In this document: positions 14,801 to 22,314 of the stretch, one piece after another
How positions within the stretch are numbered: the first letter of the stretch is position 1
Layout of the letters: each line of letters starts with the position of its first letter
NCBI GenBank assembly: GCA_003453215.1
Contig: DMMB01000038.1
Span: forward strand, 1-27,586
Reading direction: 5' to 3'
DNA: 27,586 bases
DNA from: Oscillospiraceae bacterium
GTDB taxonomy: Bacteria > Bacillota > Clostridia > Oscillospirales > Ruminococcaceae
The notes under the pieces: generated by a model
What the model was told of the DNA's origin: nothing
The model's input: only the letters and a program-made list of their open reading frames with translations
Databases searched by the model: none
Translations under genes and position numbers: made by a program

Positions 14801-16384
14801 TCAGGAAAAATCCGAATGATTTTCTTCACTTTGGGCGGTTAAAGCGCCCTCGGGCAGCAGCGGCAGGCGGAACCAGAAATCGCTGCCCTCTCCCGGGGTG
14901 CTGGCCACGCCGTATTCGGCGCCATGGGCTTCCAGTACCCCTTTCACGATGGAAAGGCCCAAACCGGCTCCTACGGTGGAGCGGCGGTGGTTTTTATCCA
15001 CCTTGTAGTAGCGGTCCCACACGTAGGGCAGGCTTTCGGCCGGGATACCCTCGCCGTGATCGATGACCTCCACCTTGACGGTGCCGTTTTCTACCGTCTG
15101 CCGTACCAGTACGGCCCGGTCGGCGCCGGCATAGTTGATGGCGTTATTGATGAGATTGTAAAGCACCTGCGTCATGCGCAGCCGGTCGGCCATTACCATG
15201 GCGTCCTCATTGGCTTCCAGCGTAATGGTGTAGCCATCGTGCAGCACCAGTTTGGCGTACCGCCCCATAATGCCGCGGATCATTTTCGTCAGGTTCAGCG
15301 GTTCCGGTTCGGGGGTCTGTGCGCCGCTTTGCAGCCGGGAAAGATCCAGCAGATCATTGACCAGGTCGGTCAGGCGGCGGGCCTCATCTATAATAATCTG
15401 CACGTTTTCCGGGGTATTTTCGCCGGGCAGGTCGCGCATTACCTCGGCATAGCCGGTGATCATGGTCAGCGGGGTGCGCAGGTCATGGCTTACATTGGCA
15501 ATAAATTCTTGCCGCAGGTGCTCCACTTTGCTCAGCTCCCGGCTGGCGTAGTTCAGGGTGTCGGCCAGTTCGGTGACTTCGCGGTAGGTACCGCCGGTAA
15601 AGTGGGCGCCGTAATCGCCGGTGGCCAGTTGTTTGGCGCTCTTGGTAATGCGGATAATCGGCCGGGAAATCATATTGGAAAGCAGCAGAACCAGCAGGAT
15701 GGAAAAGGCCGCCATAATGACGGTGATGATGACCAGCTGGGCCCGCAGCGTTTCTACGGTGGTATTAATGGGGGTAATGGTGGCATCCACCATTACCATG
15801 ACCGGTTCGGCGTCCTCCCCCTCCCCCCGGAATGCCAGAATGCCGTACAGCAGCTGTTCGGTGGAGGCATTTTGAACGGAGGCTTTTCCCTGCATGGCGG
15901 GGGAAAGCTCCAACAGCTGATAATTTTCCAGGACAGTACCGCCGCCTTCCACCGCCTGCTGGTACAGCAACGCCGCCTGGTCGGTCAGCAGCATATGCAG
16001 AATACAGGAAGGCTGGTTGCCGGAGGTCAGCACCGGGGTGCCGTCTTCCCGCACAATATGCACACAGATAAGATCCTGCCGGGTCAGCCGGTTTATTTCG
16101 GTGTAGAAGTTTTCATCGTTGATGCTGGCGGCAATTTCTTCGGCGGTATTTTTGATGGAGCCGGTTTTGATGGATTTGTAGAAGCTTTCCAGAAAGACAA
16201 TCTGCAGCAGCCACAGCAGCATCAGCAGCAGCGCCACAAACATAGCAAAGCTGCCCACCAGCTTCCAGCGGATGCCCAGGTGGGAAAAACGGCTTTGTTT
16301 TGGCTGCGGGGCAGGGGAGGGCTCAGTTGGCGTCTCCGTCTGCTTCGCTTTCCGGCTCTGCCACAGTTTCAAAGCGGTATCCAA
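14801..16384 (-). CDS. Sensor histidine kinase of a two-component system, about 527 aa
   Basis: The order is a Pro-rich N-terminal tail, membrane segment 1 (about 42-66), an extracellular sensor region (about 67-215), membrane segment 2 (about 217-238), HAMP (about 239-290), HisKA with H300 in NVSHDLRTPLT, and an HATPase_c domain with the N box LINNAINYA, G1 DHGEGIP and G2 VGAGLGLSI. Phosphate should pass to the regulator encoded upstream. The gene begins inside the regulator gene and has no ATG near its start. TTG at 16384 has AGGAG directly against it, while a TTG at 16369 has AGGAG 12 nt upstream and is the better choice; overlap is 62 or 47 bp. The sensor region has no recognised ligand domain. 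Confidence 0.9.
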   Translation of the reverse strand: MDTALKLWQSRKAKQTETPTEPSPAPQPKQSRFSHLGIRWKLVGSFAMFVALLLMLLWLLQIVFLESFYKSIKTGSIKNTAEEIAASINDENFYTEINRLTRQDLICVHIVREDGTPVLTSGNQPSCILHMLLTDQAALLYQQAVEGGGTVLENYQLLELSPAMQGKASVQNASTEQLLYGILAFRGEGEDAEPVMVMVDATITPINTTVETLRAQLVIITVIMAAFSILLVLLLSNMISRPIIRITKSAKQLATGDYGAHFTGGTYREVTELADTLNYASRELSKVEHLRQEFIANVSHDLRTPLTMITGYAEVMRDLPGENTPENVQIIIDEARRLTDLVNDLLDLSRLQSGAQTPEPEPLNLTKMIRGIMGRYAKLVLHDGYTITLEANEDAMVMADRLRMTQVLYNLINNAINYAGADRAVLVRQTVENGTVKVEVIDHGEGIPAESLPYVWDRYYKVDKNHRRSTVGAGLGLSIVKGVLEAHGAEYGVASTPGEGSDFWFRLPLLPEGALTAQSEENHSDFS

Positions 16385-17024
16385 CTCCTCTTAATGTGAT
16401 AATGCACCGGCTGTACCGGCCCAGGCTCTTGCGCAGCAGCTTTACATGGGTATCCAGCGTGCGGTCATCGCCGTAAAAATCGTAGCCCCACACATCGTGG
16501 ATCAGCCGTTCGCGGGTGAGGGCGACGCCGCGGTTGCGCACCATGTAGAAAAACAGGTCATATTCTTTGGGGGACATCTCAATGCGCTGCTCATCGATAA
16601 AGACCAGCCGCGCGGTAAAATCCACCGTCAGCCCTTCAAAAACAAAGCGGTTATTCTCTTCGCCGCCGCTGCGCTTGATAATCGCGGCCACCCGCATCAT
16701 CAGCTCTTTGGGGGAAAAGGGCTTTACCACATAGTCGTCAATCCCCAGTTCAAAGCCGTGAATGCGGTCATATTCTTCGCCGCGGGCGGAAAGCATGATA
16801 ATCGGCGTGCGGTTGTATTTTCGAATTTCGCGGCAGGCGGAAAAGCCGTCCAGCTCCGGCATCATCACATCCATGATGATAAGATCGAACGGTTCGGTAC
16901 GGCACAGGTCAATGGCCTCCATACCGTTGGCGGCTTCGCTTACCCGGTATCCCTCAAATACAGCATATTTTTTGATAATTTCCCGGATTTTGGCTTCATC
17001 GTCCACCACCAAAATGTGATACAT
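16323..17024 (-). CDS. OmpR/PhoB-family response regulator, 233 aa
   Basis: The receiver domain (1-115) has the acidic pair D8/D9, phosphoacceptor D52 in LIIMDVMMPELDG, and K101 in DDYVVKPFSPKEL. The winged-helix DNA-binding domain spans about 135-225 (EYDLFFYMVRN, then RTLDTHVKLLRKSL and LRGVGYRFE). The start codon has AAAGGAGGAAAAAGCC before it. It is the first gene of the pair and lies head to head with the RND operon, so that operon is a plausible target; this is inferred from position only. Confidence 0.95.
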   Translation of the reverse strand: MYHILVVDDEAKIREIIKKYAVFEGYRVSEAANGMEAIDLCRTEPFDLIIMDVMMPELDGFSACREIRKYNRTPIIMLSARGEEYDRIHGFELGIDDYVVKPFSPKELMMRVAAIIKRSGGEENNRFVFEGLTVDFTARLVFIDEQRIEMSPKEYDLFFYMVRNRGVALTRERLIHDVWGYDFYGDDRTLDTHVKLLRKSLGRYSRCIITLRGVGYRFETVAEPESEADGDAN

Positions 17025-17094
17025 GGCTTTTTCCTCCTTTGTATGGCAGTTGTATGGTCAATTTAAAATCGGTTAAGTGCGCTTGTTTAAAAGT

Positions 17095-17103
17095 ATTATA
17101 GCA
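17095..17103 (-). promoter_or_regulatory. Extended -10 promoter of the two-component operon
   Basis: On the minus strand TG-C-TATAAT (TATAAT at 17100-17095) lies about 70 bp before the regulator start codon. The -35 region is a run of GGC repeats with no consensus hexamer. Confidence 0.65.
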
Positions 17104-17127
17104 TATCCGCCGCCGCCGATGCTATAA
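17096..17127. promoter_or_regulatory. Dyad carrying back-to-back extended -10 elements
   Basis: TTATAGCAT and ATGCTATAA are perfect 9-bp arms around a 14-bp centre containing CCGCCGCCGCCG. Each arm is the extended -10 of a promoter pointing away from the centre: TATAAT leftward and TATAAC rightward. Each would use the other's -10 as its -35 region. Confidence 0.6.
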
Positions 17128-17155
17128 CCTTTACGAAATGTTAATATTTCTCCTA

Positions 17156-17183
17156 TTGCGTTCCCGGGTTTTTGCAGTAAAAT
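17156..17183 (+). promoter_or_regulatory. Promoter of the RND-tetR operon
   Basis: TTGCGT (17156-17161), a 16-nt spacer and TAAAAT (17178-17183) place the start of transcription near 17190, just before the palindrome at 17200-17215. Confidence 0.6.
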
Positions 17184-17199
17184 AGGAACAGAAATTTCC

Positions 17200-17215
17200 G
17201 ACCGACCGGTCGGTC
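17200..17215. promoter_or_regulatory. Probable TetR operator GACCGACCGGTCGGTC
   Basis: This is a perfect 16-bp palindrome 10 to 15 bp past the presumed start of transcription of the RND-tetR operon. Palindromes of this GACCGNNCGGTC look are typical of TetR-family operators. The TetR gene is the last gene of the same operon, so autorepression is the simple reading. Confidence 0.8.
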
Positions 17216-17262
17216 AATGATTTTTATCTTCAATTTTGCCCCGGAAATGGAGAAACCGCCCT

Positions 17263-20200
17263 ATGCTTTCCCGCCTCAGCGTCAAAAAGCCCATGACCAT
17301 CTTCGTCTGCGTGGTACTGGTGCTCATTCTTGGTGTTATGTCTTTCATCAATATGACCACCGACCTTCTGCCGAACATGGATCTTCCCTATGCCATTGCC
17401 TATACCACCTACATCGGCGCCAGCCCGGAACAGGTGGAACAGAGCGTGACCAAAACGCTGGAGAGTGCCCTGGCCACCACCAGCGGCGTCAAAAATATTA
17501 CCAGTATCTCGCAGGAAAATGTCAGTATTGTCGTGCTGGAATTTGAGGAAGGCACCGGCATGGATTCCGCCATGATCGAAATGAATGCCAGCCTCGATCA
17601 AATCAGCGGTAGCCTGCCCGATGGTGCCGGCAGCCCAGTGCTGATGAAAATCAATCCGGATATGCTGCCCATTATGGTGCTGGCGGTGGATAGCGATAAT
17701 ATGGCTCGGAATGAGCTTTCGGAATTCACCTCCTCCACCGTCATTCCAGCGTTGGAACGGGTGGATGGCGTGGCCTCGGTCTCCGGCAGCGGCCTGGTGG
17801 AAAGCCAGATCCGCGTGGAACTGGATCAGGCCAAAATTGATGAACTGAATGATAAAGTGCTGGCCGCGATTGATAGTTCGCTGGCCGAAGCCGAAAAGCA
17901 GCTCAAAGACTCCCGCAAACAGATTGAGGACGGCAAAAAGAAGCTGGAAGAACAAAGCGGGACTGCCTATGCCCAGCTGGTAGCGGCTGCGCAGCAGCTG
18001 GCCGATGCCAAAGATCAGGCGTCACTCGGCTCTACCATCACCGGTGCCGAAGACAAGGCGCTGCAGGCAGTCTTGGCCCAGTATGATGATATGGTAAATC
18101 TGCGGGACCGCTACAATGCCAGCGAAGAGTATGCCCGTTCCCATCTTTCCGCGGTAAAGTATGCCGAACTGCAGTCGCTGCAGCTCACCCGCACCCAGTT
18201 GCGCGCCGAGCTGAAAACCGCCCAGTCCTCGCTGGAGGCGGCCGAAGCTACCCTGAAAGAGATTGGCAGTAATGAAGCCGCCCTGCAGCAGGATGTAACC
18301 AATGCGGAAGATGCCCAGACCGCGGCCCAAACCGCCTATGATGAGGCATTGGCCGGCGCACCGGAGCGCCTCAAGGAGGATTCCGGCTGGCAGGAGCTTC
18401 TGCAGCGGGAAAAAGAGCAGCAGGCCACCGTGGATGACCTGCAGGCGCAGTTGGAGCAGGATCCCGATAACACCGAGCTGCAAACCCAGCTTAATACTGC
18501 CAAAGCCGAACTTGCCGACATTCAAACAGTGCAGAACGCTTATCTCACCCGCAATGATCCCCAGACCGTTGCCGCCGCGGAAAAACTTTCTGCCGCAGGG
18601 CAGGAGGTAACCCGCGCCCAAAGCCGCCTGACGGCGTTCCAGCAGGCTACCGAAGCCAAGGCCGATTCCCAGCAGACCATTGCGGATAACACCAAAGCCA
18701 TCGCGGAAAACACCGCCGCCATCAAAGGCGTGCTGGGGGAGACCGAGGGGCAGAAGTGGCTCGAAAGCCACGATCAGGTGCAGGATGACTACAATTCCAT
18801 TACGGAGCTGAATACGGCGATCAATACGCTGGAACCCCGGATTCCGGAACTGAAAAAAGAGCTGGAAACCGCCCAGTCCAGCCTGAAAGATCTTGATGCG
18901 GCGCTCTCACAGCTGGATAAGGCCCAGACCGAGCTGGAAACCGGCAAAATGGAACTTTCCGAGCAGCTTATTCTGGCTACGCTGCAGCTGCAGCAGGCGG
19001 AACAGGCGCTGGATAGTGCCGAAGAACAGTTCCGCCAGCAGCGCGATGCCGCCTACGAGGCCGCCGGGCTGGATGGAATTCTCACCCAGTCCACCATTTC
19101 GCAGCTGCTTATGGCGCAGAATTTCTCCATGCCTGCCGGCTATATCCAAAGCGCCGAGGGGCAGAATGCTCTCAAGGTCGGCGATAAATTTACCAGCCTA
19201 GAGGAGCTGCAGAACTGGGTGCTCTTCAATTACGATGTCGGTGATGTGGGGGAGATCCGCCTGACCGATATTGCCACCGTCCGCCTGGCGGATAACGCCG
19301 AAGAGCTGTATGCCAAAATTAACGGCAACGATGGCGTTCTGCTTACGGTACAGAAGTCCTCCATCGCCTCCACTTCCGGCGCGTGCGATAATCTTTATGC
19401 CGCTATGGCAAAGCTGGAGGAAAAATACGAGGGGCTGCACCTTACCGCCCTCAGCGATCAGGGTCAGTACATCGATCTGGTCATCAGTTCGGTGCTGGAA
19501 AACCTGCTGTTCGGCGCGCTGCTTGCGGTCGTCGTTCTTATGCTGTTCCTGCGGGATTTCCGCCCCACCATCATTGTGGCGCTCAGCATCCCGGTCAGCC
19601 TGCTGCTGGCGGTGGTACTTATGTACTTCTCCGGCGTCACCCTCAATATCATCTCGCTCTCCGGCCTGGCGCTGGGCGTCGGTATGCTGGTAGATAATAG
19701 CATCGTCGCCATCGAAAATATCTATCGTCTGCGCCAGCTGGGCTACAATGCCGCTACAGCGGCGGTGCATGGCTGCCGCCAGATTGCCGGGGCCATCACT
19801 GCCAGTACCCTCACTACCGTCTGCGTATTTGCGCCCATTCTGTTTACCAGCGGCCTTACCCGGCAGATTTTCGCCGATATGGGCCTGACCATAGCCTATT
19901 CCTTGGGAGCCAGCCTGCTGGTGGCCCTCACCCTGGTACCGGCCCTTTCGGGCAAGATCCTGACCCGCGAAACCGCCGAGACCAAGCCCAATCGTCTGCT
20001 GCAGCGCATGATTGGCGGGTACGAAAAACTTTTGCGGCGGGTGCTGCGGCACAAAGTCCCTGTGCTGCTGGGCGCGGTGGCGCTGCTTATTGCCAGCGCG
20101 GTGCTGGCGGTCAGCATGGGTACCGCCTTTATGCCGGAAATGGATAGTCCGCAGGTGTCGGTCTCCATCGAAATGCCAGAGGATGCCACCCAAAGCGAAA

Positions 20201-21561
20201 CATGGGCGATGTGCGATACCGTTCTGGAGCGCATTCTCACCATTCAGGGCGTGGATACTGTCGGCGCCATGGAGGGCCAGAGCATGATGAGCATGGGCGG
20301 CAGCAGCCTGTCCATTTATGTGCTGCTGGGCGATGACCGCAGCGATTCCAGCCAGCAGATTGCCAAAAAGATTGAAGAATCCTGTTCCGATCTGGACTGC
20401 ACCGTTTCCGCCAATGGCTCCACCATGGATATGAGCATGATGACCGGCGGCAGCGGCATTCAGCTGGCCGTCACCGGTGATGATATGGATGCCCTGCGGG
20501 CCGCCGCTGCCGGTCTGGCCCAAATACTTTCCACCGTCGAAGGCATTGCCTCGGTCAGCGATGGGCAGGAGGACAGCAGTACCGAAGTGCGCATCACTGT
20601 GGATAAGGCCAAAGCCGCCGAGTACAATTTGACGGTGGCGCAGGTCTACCAGCAGGTGGCCGCCGCGGTCCTTTCTCAAACCACCGCCACCAATATTACC
20701 GTAGATAACAGAGACCTGCCGGTTGTCGTGGTTCCCGATAGCGCCGGCATCACCACCCGGGAAACGCTGGAAGAACTCCGCCTGACCGGTACCAAGAACC
20801 AGGAGGAATGCGAAGTTCACCTTTCCGAGATTGCCGCCGTGACCGAAGCTGCCTCGGCTTCCGCCATCAACCGCGAAAACCAGGCCCGCACCGTCACTGT
20901 TACGGCCCAGATTGCCGATGGCTACAATGTTGGTCTGGTGAGCCGCGATGTGGAAAAGCTGCTGGCCGATTATGAAATGCCGGAGGGCTGCTCCTATGCC
21001 ATCGAGGGCGAAAATGAGATGATCCAATCCACTATGAGCGATCTGGTGCTGATGATTGCTTTGGCCATTGCTTTCATCTATCTCATTATGGTAGCACAGT
21101 TCCAGTCGCTGCTCTCGCCGTTTATCGTGCTGTTTACCATTCCGTTGGCCTTCACCGGCGGCCTTTTGGCCCTGTGGATCACCGGCAAGGAACTTTCGGT
21201 CATTGCCATGCTGGGCTTCCTTATGCTGGCCGGCGTGGTGGTGAATAACGGTATCGTCTTTGTAGATTATGCCAATCAGCTGCGGCTGGAGGGTATGGAG
21301 CGCACCGAAGCGCTGGTGCAGACCGGCCGCGATCGTATCCGTCCCATTCTTATGACCGCCATGACCACCATTTTCGGCCTGGTTACCATGGCCTTGGGGC
21401 TGGGGGCCGGCGGCGATATGCTGCAGCCTTTGGCCATTGTCACCATCGGCGGTCTGGCCTACGCTACGCTGCTTACGCTATTTATTGTCCCTTCCATTTA
21501 TGATATTTTCCTGAAGAAAGATCCCAAGAAAGTTGTCATCGAGGAGGTAGAGGAAGTATGA
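17263..21561 (+). CDS. RND-family efflux permease (HAE1-like) with giant coiled-coil insertion, 1432 aa
   Basis: This is a proton-driven efflux permease. Membrane segment 1 is at about 10-30. Porter domain sequence follows (TYIGASPEQVEQSVTKTLE, then VDGVASVSGSG), and at about 205-600 there is a Glu/Gln/Ala-rich coiled-coil of some 400 residues. Porter sequence resumes (VGEIRLTDIATVRL), then membrane segments 2-6 (about 740-905) with GLALGVGMLVDNSIVAIENI, where the conserved Asp is kept. A second porter half follows, then segments 8-12 (about 1260-1420) with LMLAGVVVNNGIVFVDYANQ. AcrB-type pumps are about 1050 residues; the extra length is the coiled-coil, in the place of the N-terminal docking domain. 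The ATG at 17263 with GGAG upstream is preferred over a TTG at 17236. No membrane-fusion adaptor gene is adjacent. The last codons overlap tetR (ATGA). Confidence 0.95.
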   Translation: MLSRLSVKKPMTIFVCVVLVLILGVMSFINMTTDLLPNMDLPYAIAYTTYIGASPEQVEQSVTKTLESALATTSGVKNITSISQENVSIVVLEFEEGTGMDSAMIEMNASLDQISGSLPDGAGSPVLMKINPDMLPIMVLAVDSDNMARNELSEFTSSTVIPALERVDGVASVSGSGLVESQIRVELDQAKIDELNDKVLAAIDSSLAEAEKQLKDSRKQIEDGKKKLEEQSGTAYAQLVAAAQQLADAKDQASLGSTITGAEDKALQAVLAQYDDMVNLRDRYNASEEYARSHLSAVKYAELQSLQLTRTQLRAELKTAQSSLEAAEATLKEIGSNEAALQQDVTNAEDAQTAAQTAYDEALAGAPERLKEDSGWQELLQREKEQQATVDDLQAQLEQDPDNTELQTQLNTAKAELADIQTVQNAYLTRNDPQTVAAAEKLSAAGQEVTRAQSRLTAFQQATEAKADSQQTIADNTKAIAENTAAIKGVLGETEGQKWLESHDQVQDDYNSITELNTAINTLEPRIPELKKELETAQSSLKDLDAALSQLDKAQTELETGKMELSEQLILATLQLQQAEQALDSAEEQFRQQRDAAYEAAGLDGILTQSTISQLLMAQNFSMPAGYIQSAEGQNALKVGDKFTSLEELQNWVLFNYDVGDVGEIRLTDIATVRLADNAEELYAKINGNDGVLLTVQKSSIASTSGACDNLYAAMAKLEEKYEGLHLTALSDQGQYIDLVISSVLENLLFGALLAVVVLMLFLRDFRPTIIVALSIPVSLLLAVVLMYFSGVTLNIISLSGLALGVGMLVDNSIVAIENIYRLRQLGYNAATAAVHGCRQIAGAITASTLTTVCVFAPILFTSGLTRQIFADMGLTIAYSLGASLLVALTLVPALSGKILTRETAETKPNRLLQRMIGGYEKLLRRVLRHKVPVLLGAVALLIASAVLAVSMGTAFMPEMDSPQVSVSIEMPEDATQSETWAMCDTVLERILTIQGVDTVGAMEGQSMMSMGGSSLSIYVLLGDDRSDSSQQIAKKIEESCSDLDCTVSANGSTMDMSMMTGGSGIQLAVTGDDMDALRAAAAGLAQILSTVEGIASVSDGQEDSSTEVRITVDKAKAAEYNLTVAQVYQQVAAAVLSQTTATNITVDNRDLPVVVVPDSAGITTRETLEELRLTGTKNQEECEVHLSEIAAVTEAASASAINRENQARTVTVTAQIADGYNVGLVSRDVEKLLADYEMPEGCSYAIEGENEMIQSTMSDLVLMIALAIAFIYLIMVAQFQSLLSPFIVLFTIPLAFTGGLLALWITGKELSVIAMLGFLMLAGVVVNNGIVFVDYANQLRLEGMERTEALVQTGRDRIRPILMTAMTTIFGLVTMALGLGAGGDMLQPLAIVTIGGLAYATLLTLFIVPSIYDIFLKKDPKKVVIEEVEEV

Positions 21562-22157
21562 GCCTGCCGGAGAAAAAAGCCGCGGTATTCCGCGCGGTAT
21601 TAAAGCTGCTGCGGCAGGGCCGCCCGCTGGGGGATTTGAAGGTCTCCGAAATTGCGGAAGCGGCCGGCATCGGCAAAGGGACGGTGTACGAATATTTTCC
21701 CTCCCGGGAGGAGCTGCTGCGGGATGCCATGCAGTACAGCCGGGCCCAGGGCTTTCAGGAACTTTATGCCGCAATTTCCACCGCCGAAGGCTTTGAAGCC
21801 CGCTGGAAGGTGATCGAAATCACCGCCCATCAGCTGTTGGAGTGCAGTTCCGTTTTCTTTTCGCAGGTGCCCTCCATGGGCTTCCCCCAGGCGGCTCTGT
21901 ATGATATTTGCGGCGGGCCGCAGGAACGTGCCGATACCCGCCGTATGATCGGGGAGATTATGAACTGCTTGACCGCCGCCGCGGTGGAAGAGGGTCTGGC
22001 TCCGCACCTGCCGGAGCCGGCGTATCTGTCTATGGTCGGCGTCGGCTGCATTTCCGGTTTTCTGCTGCGCTGCGCCCTTTCGGAAAGCCAGCCGGAAGAA
22101 ATTGCCGAAGCGCTGGCCGATACCCGTAAAATGTATCTGGCTGCCCTGCAGCCGTAA
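21558..22157 (+). CDS. TetR/AcrR-family repressor, 199 aa
   Basis: The HTH lies at about residues 22-50 (LGDLKVSEIAEAAGIGKGTVYEYFPSREELL), the typical TetR N-terminus. The C-terminal 140 residues form the ligand-binding and dimer domain and are not conserved enough to name a ligand. The gene overlaps the RND gene (ATGA), so the pump and its repressor are made together. The palindrome at 17200-17215 is the likely target, giving a feedback loop released by a pump substrate. Confidence 0.93.
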   Translation: MSLPEKKAAVFRAVLKLLRQGRPLGDLKVSEIAEAAGIGKGTVYEYFPSREELLRDAMQYSRAQGFQELYAAISTAEGFEARWKVIEITAHQLLECSSVFFSQVPSMGFPQAALYDICGGPQERADTRRMIGEIMNCLTAAAVEEGLAPHLPEPAYLSMVGVGCISGFLLRCALSESQPEEIAEALADTRKMYLAALQP

Positions 22158-22168
22158 AAAAGCTTCTT

Positions 22169-22208
22169 TCCGCCGGTCGGGCCGCTTAGGGTCTGCCGGC
22201 GGATTTTA
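22169..22208 (+). terminator. Intrinsic terminator after tetR
   Basis: TCCGCCGG and CCGGCGGA form a perfect 8-bp stem with a 19-nt loop, followed by TTTTAT, shortly after the tetR stop codon. Confidence 0.75.
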
Positions 22209-22226
22209 TCTCCATTTTCAATTTGA

Positions 22227-22240
22227 CAAACCCGGGTTTG
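22227..22240. promoter_or_regulatory. Palindrome CAAACCCGGGTTTG over the -35
   Basis: This is a perfect 14-bp palindrome whose right end runs into the -35 hexamer of the lipoprotein promoter. The position suits a repressor operator. No regulator can be assigned; the nearby TetR has a different likely site. Confidence 0.55.
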
Positions 22241-22266
22241 CACTTTTTTTCGTTCTGCGGTATGAT
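22238..22266 (+). promoter_or_regulatory. Promoter of the lipoprotein gene
   Basis: TTGCAC (22238-22243), 17 nt and TATGAT (22261-22266) give a start of transcription near 22273, about 40 nt before the start codon. A TTGACA at 22223-22228 has no -10 at the right distance. Confidence 0.65.
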
Positions 22267-22314
22267 AATACAGTAAAATCATGCTGCAATCCCACCCGAA
22301 GGGAGGCCAAACCG

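Noticed and set aside
19198..21027. 609-codon minus-strand frame inside the RND gene
   Set aside because: Antisense shadow produced by GC-rich codon use; the RND frame carries the full set of family motifs.
22223..22228. TTGACA as the -35 of the lipoprotein promoter
   Set aside because: No -10-like hexamer lies 16 to 18 nt downstream; the TTGCAC/TATGAT pair is correctly spaced instead.
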